Shown one piece after another: positions 15,915-22,216 of a stretch of DNA of 27,292 nucleotides (within the stretch, counting starts at the first letter, position 1; each line of letters starts with the position of its first letter). The notes below the pieces were generated by a model, which saw only the letters and a program-made list of their open reading frames with translations, made no database searches and was not told where the DNA came from. Source of the stretch: Segatella copri. GTDB taxonomy: Bacteria > Bacteroidota > Bacteroidia > Bacteroidales > Bacteroidaceae. The stretch is taken from NCBI RefSeq assembly GCF_019127135.1, contig NZ_JAHOEA010000046.1:1-27292 (forward strand). Direction: 5' to 3'. Made by a program: the position numbers and the translations under genes.

Positions 15915-16009
15915 AATCTTATTCTCCTTTATCTAATCTATTCTTTATTTTATCTTGGTAATACCTAGATTTTATACCAATCTTATTTACTTGTTCGTAA
16001 TTTGGTGGG

Positions 16010-16041
16010 CAAAAGTACTAAAAAATGTTGGAATGAACAAA
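16010..16041 (-). promoter_or_regulatory. Promoter of the radical SAM/kinase unit
   Basis: On the minus strand, TTTG (16038-16041), exactly 20 nt, then TACTTTTG (16010-16017). The leader to the ATG at 15914 is about 90 nt and ends with AAGGAG. No other feature was seen in this part of the 304-nt intergenic region. Confidence 0.85.
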
Positions 16042-16073
16042 TAAATCAACTGAAAATCGATTTATCCTTACCA

Positions 16074-16108
16074 TTTGTCTTCTATCTCCGATAGATTGTG
16101 TACTTTTG
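16074..16108 (+). promoter_or_regulatory. Putative promoter of sigma operon 1
   Basis: TACTTTTG at 16101-16108 fits the -7 box. TTTG at 16074-16077 gives a 23-nt spacer, longer than the usual 19-20. In the spacer, TCTATC (16081-16086) and GATAGA (16090-16095) form an inverted repeat that could be a repressor site. A leader of about 105 nt precedes the ATG. Confidence 0.55.
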
Positions 16109-16218
16109 TATTCCAATCCGGGGAGAATCTTGGTGATTTCGATTCGGATTTAAAGGAAAAAACAAAAAAGTTGATGTTTTGCTTAGTTTTTCGCTTGGCT
16201 CAACTGTATAGATAGTAT

Positions 16219-16698
16219 ATGAACAGAAAAAAGGACATAGAACAGTTATTCCGTCAGCATTACGCGAAGATGTACAATCTGGCCAGATGCATTCTTTCGG
16301 ATGATGACGAGAGCAAGGATGTGGTGAGCGAAGTATTCGCCCAGATTCTTGCCGATGATGTGGTTCTGGTGCCTGGGAGTGAGGATGGTTACTTGATGCG
16401 GAGCGTACGCAACCGCTGTCTCAACCTGATAGCTCATAAGAGCGTGAAGGAAAGGGTGGCGAAGCTGCTGCTGGATGATGCCGACGTGATTCTCTCAGAA
16501 GAGACTGATGAGCGACTCGACCGGCTGATGCTTCTCATCGAAGACCTGGAACCACCTATCCGACAACTCATTTTCCGTCTGCGCTATCTTCAGGAGAAAT
16601 CTTATCAGGAGGTGGCTGATGAAGTGGGAGTGAGCAAGGTGACGGTGTTTAATCATCTCTCGAAGGCGATGGACTGGATTAAGAAACAATTTAAATGA
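16219..16698 (+). CDS. ECF-type RNA polymerase sigma factor, 159 aa
   Basis: A sigma-70 region 2 (about residues 8-75: FRQHYAKMYNLARCIL, DVVSEVFAQIL, YLMRSVRNRCLNLI) is followed by region 4 (about 100-155), with the helix-turn-helix SYQEVADEVGVSKVTVFNHLSKAM. The lack of regions 1 and 3 and the length are normal for ECF factors. The stop overlaps the start of the anti-sigma gene by 4 nt, so the two are translationally coupled. With the receptor at 17420 it forms a FecI-like cell-surface signalling set. It probably directs transcription of its own operon and perhaps other targets. It is a paralogue of the factor at 20933. Confidence 0.92.
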   Translation: MNRKKDIEQLFRQHYAKMYNLARCILSDDDESKDVVSEVFAQILADDVVLVPGSEDGYLMRSVRNRCLNLIAHKSVKERVAKLLLDDADVILSEETDERLDRLMLLIEDLEPPIRQLIFRLRYLQEKSYQEVADEVGVSKVTVFNHLSKAMDWIKKQFK

Positions 16699-17402
16699 GC
16701 AAGACAATGACAAACATGAGTAAAGAAGAAAAGCGGATGATGCTCTTTGACATGCAGGAGCATCCCGAGAAATATACTGACGAGCAGGTGGAGCACCTGC
16801 TTGCCGATGAGGAAGTGAAGGAGTTCTTCCATGAACTGGCGATGGCGAGAATGGCTGGCAAGAAAGCCAATCCGAAGGAGGTGGATGTGGATGGAGCTTG
16901 GAAGGAATTTGTTCAGGCACATCACGAGGATAAGATGGCGATGGATGCCGGCAAATCCAAGAGCGTTTATCGTAACCGGGTGAAGATTGCTGCATCCATC
17001 GTCGGCATCATCTTCCTTTCGGGGGTAGCCTTGGCTGCGATTCACAATGGCTGGTTGGGGTTCCCGGCTTCTGATCAGACAGCGGATAACAAGGCTGCGA
17101 CAGAACAGCTGGCAACAACCCAGGCGCTGCCGAATGACAGTCTTCGTGCTGCAACAGCAGAGAACAAGGATTCGCTTGATATGAAGCCGGTGGTGTTTGA
17201 TGATGCTGAATTGGGAACCATTCTGGCTCAGTTATCCGGTTTCTATCATGTCAAGGTGGAGTATGTGGATGCCGGTGCCCAGCACATCCGTCTCTTCTTC
17301 AACTGGAACAAGACGAAGACTTTGGAGCAGAACCTGAAGATTTTGAATGCTTTCGACCGCATACAGATAGAGTATATTGACGGAACATTGATGGTGAAAT
17401 AA
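16695..17402 (+). CDS. Anti-sigma protein with DUF4974-like C-terminus, 235 aa
   Basis: The cytoplasmic N-terminus (about 1-95) has HPEKYTDEQVEHLLADEEVKEFF, shared with the paralogue at 21451, and should hold the sigma factor. One membrane segment lies at about 97-116. After a linker, residues 167-235 form a DUF4974/STN-like domain (FDDAELGTILAQLSGFYHVKVEY, then IRLFFNWNKTKTLEQNLKILNAF). The central FecR domain found in most Bacteroidota anti-sigma proteins (usually above 300 aa) is absent. It overlaps the sigma gene by 4 nt and is followed 17 nt later by the receptor gene. The role is inferred from context and topology. Confidence 0.87.
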   Translation: MSKTMTNMSKEEKRMMLFDMQEHPEKYTDEQVEHLLADEEVKEFFHELAMARMAGKKANPKEVDVDGAWKEFVQAHHEDKMAMDAGKSKSVYRNRVKIAASIVGIIFLSGVALAAIHNGWLGFPASDQTADNKAATEQLATTQALPNDSLRAATAENKDSLDMKPVVFDDAELGTILAQLSGFYHVKVEYVDAGAQHIRLFFNWNKTKTLEQNLKILNAFDRIQIEYIDGTLMVK

Positions 17403-17405
17403 GAT

Positions 17406-17411
17406 AGGAGG
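17406..17411 (+). promoter_or_regulatory. Strong Shine-Dalgarno site of receptor 1
   Basis: AGGAGG lies 8 nt before the ATG at 17420. Full Shine-Dalgarno matches are uncommon in Bacteroidota, and this one fixes the start choice. Confidence 0.7.
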
Positions 17412-17419
17412 ATATATTT

Positions 17420-20035
17420 ATGAGAGATTTTTGGAAACCAATGCCCGTTAGCGGCAAGCTTATCAGAGAGCTTCTTCTTCTCTTCCTGTTGCTTTGGGTT
17501 CAGCAGTCTTATGCCCAGCGCATCACCCGACAATATAATAATGTGTCGTTCTCTGCGGCGTTGAAGGATTTGAATGCCCGCCAGCATAAGTACACCATCA
17601 ACTTCGTGTATGATGAACTGGAGGATTTCAGGGTGACCAAGAGCATCAGAAACCAGAGCGTTCCCGATGCCATCATGCAGCTGATAGGATTCTATCCCAT
17701 CAGGATGACGCAGGTGGAGGATAATATTATTGTGGAGTGTACGCAGAAGACTCCCACCAAGATGATAGGTCGCATCATAGATAATAAGAATCGCCCTGTA
17801 GATTTCGCCAATGTTGCCCTGCTGAATGTCCGTGACTCTTCTTTGATTAATGGTGGCGTTACGAATGAGAACGGCCAGTTCGTGATTCCCTGCGAAGCCA
17901 CAAAGGCGATAGTAAGAGTAAGTTGCGTGGGCTATATTACGACAAGCAATACATATAATATAGGTAAGATAGGGACGATAACTCTGAAGGAGGCAACGAT
18001 GAATCTGCAGAAAATAGTAGTGAAAGGACATCGACAGCCTTTCAGAATGACTTCTGAAGGATTGGTGGCTCAGGTAGAAGGTACATCCTTGGAGAAAATG
18101 GGCTCGGCAGAAGATGTATTGAAACATCTTCCGAGAGTGATGCAGAAGAACGGTGATATAGAAGTCTTGGGAAAAGGTAAACCTTTGATTTATATCGATA
18201 ACAAGAAAATCAAGGGAACCATTGATCTCGATAGATTGAGTTCTTCTGACATCAAACATGTAGAGGTGATAACCGAGCCGGGTGCTGAATACGATGCAAC
18301 CTATCAGTCTGTCATCAGAATCAAGACGACAAGAAAGAAGGGAGAAGGACTGGGATTGACTTATCGCCAGGTCTATCAGCGCAATCATCAGGACAATCAT
18401 CGTGAAGTACTCGATTTGAATTATCGCTATCGGGGATTGGATATCTTCTCCAATTTGTATGGCGGTTTGTCTCAGGGCTATCAGGATCAGCATAATGATA
18501 ACAGACTCTACGGCAAGACGCTCATGAATATCAACGAAGACTTGATTATCAAAAACAAGAGTTACTATACCAGTGGAAGTCTTGGTTTTAATTATGTTTT
18601 CAATGATAAGCATTCCGTGGGTGCTACTTACGAGGTGAACATCAATCCTTATAGTCGGGGTGGATGGAATTCGCTGATGGATGTCTGGAAGAATGGCTCC
18701 AAGACAGAAAGCTATACAAATGATATGTATTGTCGTTTCAAAAGCCGACCTACGCAGGATATTACGGCTTATTATGCCGGACAGATAGGAAAGGTGAGCA
18801 TAGAATGGAATGGGGAAATATATCTTCGTAAAACAGGACAGACTCAATATTCTGAAGAAACAGGAATTGAGGGCGGAGATTCTCGTACGATAGAATCTGA
18901 TTTCACAGCTGATAGTTGGATGCATGCATCTAAGCTGGTACTGAGCTTTCCGGTATGGAAAGGTACTCTGAAGGTTGGTAATGAGTTTACCGAAAGTTGC
19001 CGTGCCAATCTTTATACTATAGATGAACAGGGAACTGACTTGCCAGGCAAGACGGACGACCAGGTGAAGGAAAGTAATCTTGCAGCCTTTGTTTCTTATG
19101 GATTGAGACTGAACAAGGTAGAACTGAATGCTGGCCTCAGATACGAACATGTTTCTTCCAATTACTATAATACAGGTGGTGATTATTGGAGCGAGGAGAA
19201 TAAGGATTATTTCGTACCCGACCAGAGTCGTAAGTACGACCATTTCTTTCCGAATGTGTCCTTGACCTTTCCTGTCGGGAATGTGAAAATGAATATGGTT
19301 TATAAGGTGACGGTGAGTCGTCCTTCCTATAGTCAGTTAAGTAGTAACGTGCAATATAATAGTCGCTATTATTATCAGGGTGGAAATCCATTGCTCAAGT
19401 CAAGCTTCGAACATGGCATAGGGATTAATCTGGGATATAAATGGTTCCAGTTTTTTGCCAACTGGCGTTATCTTGTAGATCCTTGCTATCAGGTGATAGA
19501 ACCGTATCATGACAATGAGTTAATCAGTATGTACACCTTTCGTAATTTGAATCATACTCAGGTTTGTTACGTGGGACTGACGGCATCGCCAACGATAGGA
19601 TGGTGGCATCCTACGTTGGACGCTGGTATGAGAAAGCAGTTCCTGACCATTGGTGGTAAGGCATACAGCAAACCGATATTCATGGGCTCTTTCAATAATG
19701 CGTTTTCACTACCATGCGGTTGGACGCTTAATCTTGATATGAGTTGGAACACGCAGGGCCATTCTGCGCTTCCGCTTTATATGGCACAAGGAGGAGTGGA
19801 CGTCTCTTTGCGTAGAAGTTTTCTTCACGACCGCCTGAATGTCATTTTGGCGGGCAATGACCTTTTTGCGACGATGCGCAATTCCACAAGATTGGTATAT
19901 GGTACCAGCGATATCTATACCAGAAAATATACGGATACCCGAATGTTCATGTGCTCATTCAGCTATAAGTTTAATGTTAGTAGAAGCAAGTACAAGGGTA
20001 CGGGTGCCGGTAATACTGAAAAGAGCCGCTTGTAG
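17420..20035 (+). CDS. TonB-dependent receptor-like protein with STN domain, 871 aa
   Basis: Signal peptide to about residue 32 (QSYA|QR). An STN (secretin/TonB N-terminal) domain covers about 33-107. A carboxypeptidase-like regulatory beta-sandwich follows at about 114-190 (MIGRIIDNKNRPVDFANVAL). A plug-like region starts near 198 and contains GKGKPLIYIDNKKI and EVITEPGAEYDA, and the remainder is an outer-membrane barrel of the OMP_b-brl_3 kind. The protein ends in SKYKGTGAGNTEKSRL, a hydrophilic tail beyond the last strand. As third gene of the sigma operon it should act as the FecA-like sensor: ligand binding moves the STN domain, which contacts the anti-sigma protein. No SusD partner is present, so the ligand is open. 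Confidence 0.9.
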   Translation: MRDFWKPMPVSGKLIRELLLLFLLLWVQQSYAQRITRQYNNVSFSAALKDLNARQHKYTINFVYDELEDFRVTKSIRNQSVPDAIMQLIGFYPIRMTQVEDNIIVECTQKTPTKMIGRIIDNKNRPVDFANVALLNVRDSSLINGGVTNENGQFVIPCEATKAIVRVSCVGYITTSNTYNIGKIGTITLKEATMNLQKIVVKGHRQPFRMTSEGLVAQVEGTSLEKMGSAEDVLKHLPRVMQKNGDIEVLGKGKPLIYIDNKKIKGTIDLDRLSSSDIKHVEVITEPGAEYDATYQSVIRIKTTRKKGEGLGLTYRQVYQRNHQDNHREVLDLNYRYRGLDIFSNLYGGLSQGYQDQHNDNRLYGKTLMNINEDLIIKNKSYYTSGSLGFNYVFNDKHSVGATYEVNINPYSRGGWNSLMDVWKNGSKTESYTNDMYCRFKSRPTQDITAYYAGQIGKVSIEWNGEIYLRKTGQTQYSEETGIEGGDSRTIESDFTADSWMHASKLVLSFPVWKGTLKVGNEFTESCRANLYTIDEQGTDLPGKTDDQVKESNLAAFVSYGLRLNKVELNAGLRYEHVSSNYYNTGGDYWSEENKDYFVPDQSRKYDHFFPNVSLTFPVGNVKMNMVYKVTVSRPSYSQLSSNVQYNSRYYYQGGNPLLKSSFEHGIGINLGYKWFQFFANWRYLVDPCYQVIEPYHDNELISMYTFRNLNHTQVCYVGLTASPTIGWWHPTLDAGMRKQFLTIGGKAYSKPIFMGSFNNAFSLPCGWTLNLDMSWNTQGHSALPLYMAQGGVDVSLRRSFLHDRLNVILAGNDLFATMRNSTRLVYGTSDIYTRKYTDTRMFMCSFSYKFNVSRSKYKGTGAGNTEKSRL
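17732..17935 (+). repeat. Near-identical segment shared by the two receptors, copy 1
   Basis: These 204 nt match 22502-22705 with 12 differences by my count (about 94% identity) and no gap, while flanking sequence in both genes is much more diverged. The segment encodes most of the carboxypeptidase-like regulatory domain. Confidence 0.85.
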
Positions 20036-20080
20036 TTCTTGTTAGGAAGAAACTCTCTTAATAAACAATGAATATATGAC

Positions 20081-20133
20081 AATCGGTCAAGCGAAGGCAA
20101 AACCTTATTGTTTTGCTCTTTGCTTGACCGATT
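20081..20133. terminator. Bidirectional terminator between receptor 1 and the XRE/nucleotidyltransferase pair
   Basis: AATCGGTCAAGC (20081-20092) pairs perfectly with 20122-20133. An inner stem of GCAAAAC (20097-20103) pairs with GTTTTGC (20110-20116). A/T-rich runs flank the structure (TAAAATTTTATA on the right). It lies between convergent genes ending at 20035 and 20140. Confidence 0.85.
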
Positions 20134-20139
20134 AAAATT

Positions 20140-20469
20140 TTATACACATATTTCTAAATCCTGATGAACTACATTTAATATCGGAGCTTGGAGAGCATCC
20201 TCAATAGATACAAGAGTGTCTATTGTAAAATTATGTGTTCCTCGCATCCATTTGCTTATTTCCGCTTCCCGTTTTCCGAGTAGAAGGGCTAGGTCTTTCT
20301 GCTTCATCCCTTTAGAAACCAGAATGTCATGTATCCTATCTACGATTTGGAAAGACAAATCTACAGACTTGCGAATCTCAGGATCAACATGTTTGCGGCG
20401 TTCTTCTAAAATCTTACTTCTTCTGAGCATGTGCTCTAAGCGGTTTTTATCTCTACTTCGTTCTCTCAT
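20140..20469 (-). CDS. XRE-family helix-turn-helix protein, 109 aa
   Basis: The C-terminal half is a Cro/C1-type DNA-binding domain: GMKQKDLALLLGKREAEISKWM followed by FTIDTLVSIEDAL. The N-terminal half is charged and helical, with many R and K residues. There is no membrane segment. Its start overlaps the end of the nucleotidyltransferase gene by 17 nt, so translation is coupled. In size and arrangement it resembles HigA-like antitoxins, but the upstream partner is a nucleotidyltransferase, not a RelE-type toxin. It may repress the promoter at 20775. Confidence 0.87.
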   Translation of the reverse strand: MRERSRDKNRLEHMLRRSKILEERRKHVDPEIRKSVDLSFQIVDRIHDILVSKGMKQKDLALLLGKREAEISKWMRGTHNFTIDTLVSIEDALQAPILNVVHQDLEICV

Positions 20470-20749
20470 AAACTAAGATTTTATCACGTTCTATTGATTC
20501 CTGTGCAAAAGGAAGTAAGGTTCCTTCTGATACCAAATCAACTTTTCTACCTAAGAGTTCTTCCAAATCACTCCACATGCCGAAGAATTTTAAACCAATA
20601 GGTTTGCTCTTGTCCAAAGAAACCATAATATCGACATCGCTATCCTTCGTTTCTTCCCCTCTGGAGAAAGAACCGAACAGCCAGACTTTCAATACGGGTT
20701 GGGTGCTGAAATAATGGCGTAAAGCTTCTATGATGGCTCGTTTACCCAT
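20453..20749 (-). CDS. MNT-type nucleotidyltransferase, 98 aa
   Basis: A minimal nucleotidyltransferase with the complete GSx10DxD motif: GSFSRG with G26-S27, then SDVDIMV with D38 and D40; a third acidic residue is likely in GRKVDLV. The start at 20749 (MGKRAII) is chosen because an earlier ATG at 20785 would lie upstream of the -7 box at 20775-20782. It is first in a two-gene unit and overlaps the XRE gene by 17 nt. Proteins of this kind act in toxin-antitoxin systems by nucleotidylating a partner or tRNA. Which gene is the toxin cannot be read from sequence. It is a distant relative of the nucleotidyltransferase at 2243. Confidence 0.87.
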   Translation of the reverse strand: MGKRAIIEALRHYFSTQPVLKVWLFGSFSRGEETKDSDVDIMVSLDKSKPIGLKFFGMWSDLEELLGRKVDLVSEGTLLPFAQESIERDKILVYERTK

Positions 20750-20774
20750 AATATAATGATGTTGTTTCTTGCTG

Positions 20775-20782
20775 CAAAGATA
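20775..20782 (-). promoter_or_regulatory. -7 box of the nucleotidyltransferase/XRE pair
   Basis: On the minus strand this is TATCTTTG, matching TAnnTTTG, 26 nt upstream of the ATG at 20749. The -33 element is weak. It lies back to back with the plus-strand box at 20825. Confidence 0.6.
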
Positions 20783-20824
20783 CACTTTTTATTCGAAAGA
20801 GCAAGCTTTTTTCTAGTTTTTTAT

Positions 20825-20832
20825 TACCTTTG
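20825..20832 (+). promoter_or_regulatory. Putative -7 box of sigma operon 2
   Basis: TACCTTTG fits the -7 consensus. No TTTG is present 19-20 nt upstream, where the sequence is T-rich. The leader of about 95 nt contains the palindrome TTTTTCGAAAAA near 20839-20850. Confidence 0.55.
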
Positions 20833-20932
20833 CATAGGTTTTTCGAAAAAAGTAGAAGATTTCTTCATTTTAGGGGTAATTGATTTCAGGAAAGCTTGTA
20901 TATAAGAGTAGAAACAAGAAGAAAATGACGTG

Positions 20933-21421
20933 ATGACAGAAGAAAATGAACAGCGGATGGAACGGCTGTTCCACGACCATTACGAGCAGATGTATCGCTT
21001 CGCCTTTGCCTTGCTCCATGATAATGAGGAGGCGAGGGATGTGGTGAGCGATGTGTTCTCCAGATTGTGGGATAAACAGCTGGTTCCAGACCGGGCTTAC
21101 CTGATGCGAAGCGTGAAGAATGCCTGCATCAATCTCATAGCCAGAAAGAAGAGAGATGAACGACTGAAACGGCTTCTCCCTCTCTCGGAAGAGAAATTGA
21201 CGGAGGAAGAACCTTCTCGTCTGGAAGAGCGATGGCAGGCTGCCGTAGATTGCATCGACCATGACCTGACCGACCAGACAGCTTCCGTCATCCGATTGTG
21301 CTATCGGGAAGGAATGTCGTATAAGGATACGGCGGAGGAACTGGGCATCAGCGTTTCGGCAGTGAACAAGCATATCGTGAAAGGTTTGCGAACGCTCAGA
21401 GAAAAGTTGAAAGGAAAATAA
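20933..21421 (+). CDS. ECF-type RNA polymerase sigma factor, 162 aa
   Basis: Region 2 (about 10-72) has FHDHYEQMYRFAFALL, DVVSDVFSRLW and YLMRSVKNACINLIA. Region 4 (about 100-158) has CYREGMSYKDTAEELGISVSAVNKHIVKGL, a clear helix-turn-helix. I start at ATG 20933; a GTG directly before it (20930) is an alternative. It is the first gene of the second sigma/anti-sigma/receptor operon. Region 2 is clearly similar to that of the factor at 16219, but region 4 is more diverged, so the two may recognise different promoters. The anti-sigma gene follows after 29 nt. Confidence 0.92.
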   Translation: MTEENEQRMERLFHDHYEQMYRFAFALLHDNEEARDVVSDVFSRLWDKQLVPDRAYLMRSVKNACINLIARKKRDERLKRLLPLSEEKLTEEEPSRLEERWQAAVDCIDHDLTDQTASVIRLCYREGMSYKDTAEELGISVSAVNKHIVKGLRTLREKLKGK

Positions 21422-21450
21422 TAACCCTAAAATGAAGAAAGGAAAAGAAA

Positions 21451-22215
21451 ATGAAACATGAATTATCTGACATAGATCCTCAGAAGATGGATTCTCAGAA
21501 ATGGGATTTGCTCCTCGATCTCCTGGAGCATCCCGAAAAGTATTCCGAAACCCAGAAGGATGAACTTCTGGGCGATGAGGAAGTGAACGAACTCTATCAG
21601 CAGCTGATAGAGACCCGACAGTCTCTGGATTTCGCCAAGTCGAAGGAAGAAATGAAACTGCCTTCGATTGATGCTGAATGGGAGAAGCTGAAAGATGAGA
21701 TGAAGCTGAAAGAAGAAATGCAGCAGAAAGAAGAGATGAGTCAGAATACAGAAACCCAGAAAACCGCCAAGTTGTTTCCTCTCTGGAGCCCGATGAGAAA
21801 GGTGGCTGCCGTTGCAGCCGTCCTTGTCGTCTCCGGCATCACCTTTGCTGCCATTCATCTGGTAACCCGTTCTCATCAGGCATCAGATAACAACAATACC
21901 GAACTCGTGGCATCCCAAAAGGATTCTATCCAGCAGATTTCTGCTCCTCAGAAATCCAACATAGAAGAAAAGACAGATTCTGCAAGTCTTGCCCAGCTCC
22001 CATTGGTTTACGAAAACGCTGAGCTTCAGAATATCCTGACTCCTATTGCCGGGCATTTCCATCTCCAGGTAACTTATCAGAACGAGTCGGCTCGCCATAT
22101 CCGTCTCTTCCTGCAACTGGAGAAGAACATGAGTCTGGATGATATTATCGAACTGTTGAATCATTTCGAGAAAGTGAATATTCGTCATGAAGGTCAAACT
22201 TTAATCGTGGAATAA
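21451..22215 (+). CDS. Anti-sigma protein with DUF4974-like C-terminus, 254 aa
   Basis: The N-terminus carries LLEHPEKYSETQKDELLGDEEVNELY, matching its paralogue at 16695. A K/E/M-rich coiled-coil-like stretch lies at about 79-97, and one membrane segment at about 116-137. Residues 185-254 form the DUF4974/STN-like domain (YENAELQNILTPIAGHFHLQVTY, IRLFLQLEKNMSLDDIIELL). The FecR middle domain is missing here too. The receptor gene begins 1 nt after the stop codon, so the two are tightly coupled. The protein should hold the sigma factor at the membrane until the receptor signals. Confidence 0.87.
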   Translation: MKHELSDIDPQKMDSQKWDLLLDLLEHPEKYSETQKDELLGDEEVNELYQQLIETRQSLDFAKSKEEMKLPSIDAEWEKLKDEMKLKEEMQQKEEMSQNTETQKTAKLFPLWSPMRKVAAVAAVLVVSGITFAAIHLVTRSHQASDNNNTELVASQKDSIQQISAPQKSNIEEKTDSASLAQLPLVYENAELQNILTPIAGHFHLQVTYQNESARHIRLFLQLEKNMSLDDIIELLNHFEKVNIRHEGQTLIVE

Positions 22216-22216
22216 G

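Noticed and set aside
17246..19243. A 665-codon minus-strand open frame antisense to the anti-sigma and receptor 1 genes
   Set aside because: It lies opposite genes with clear domains and correct operon spacing, has no family signature, and its composition is what the complement of a barrel gene gives.
20750..20785. Longer N-terminus for the second nucleotidyltransferase starting at 20785
   Set aside because: It would begin upstream of the -7 box at 20775-20782, so the ATG at 20749 is the supported start.
20839..20850. TTTTTCGAAAAA palindrome as a terminator before sigma operon 2
   Set aside because: It lies just downstream of a promoter-like box, has an A/T stem with no loop, and is too weak to call.
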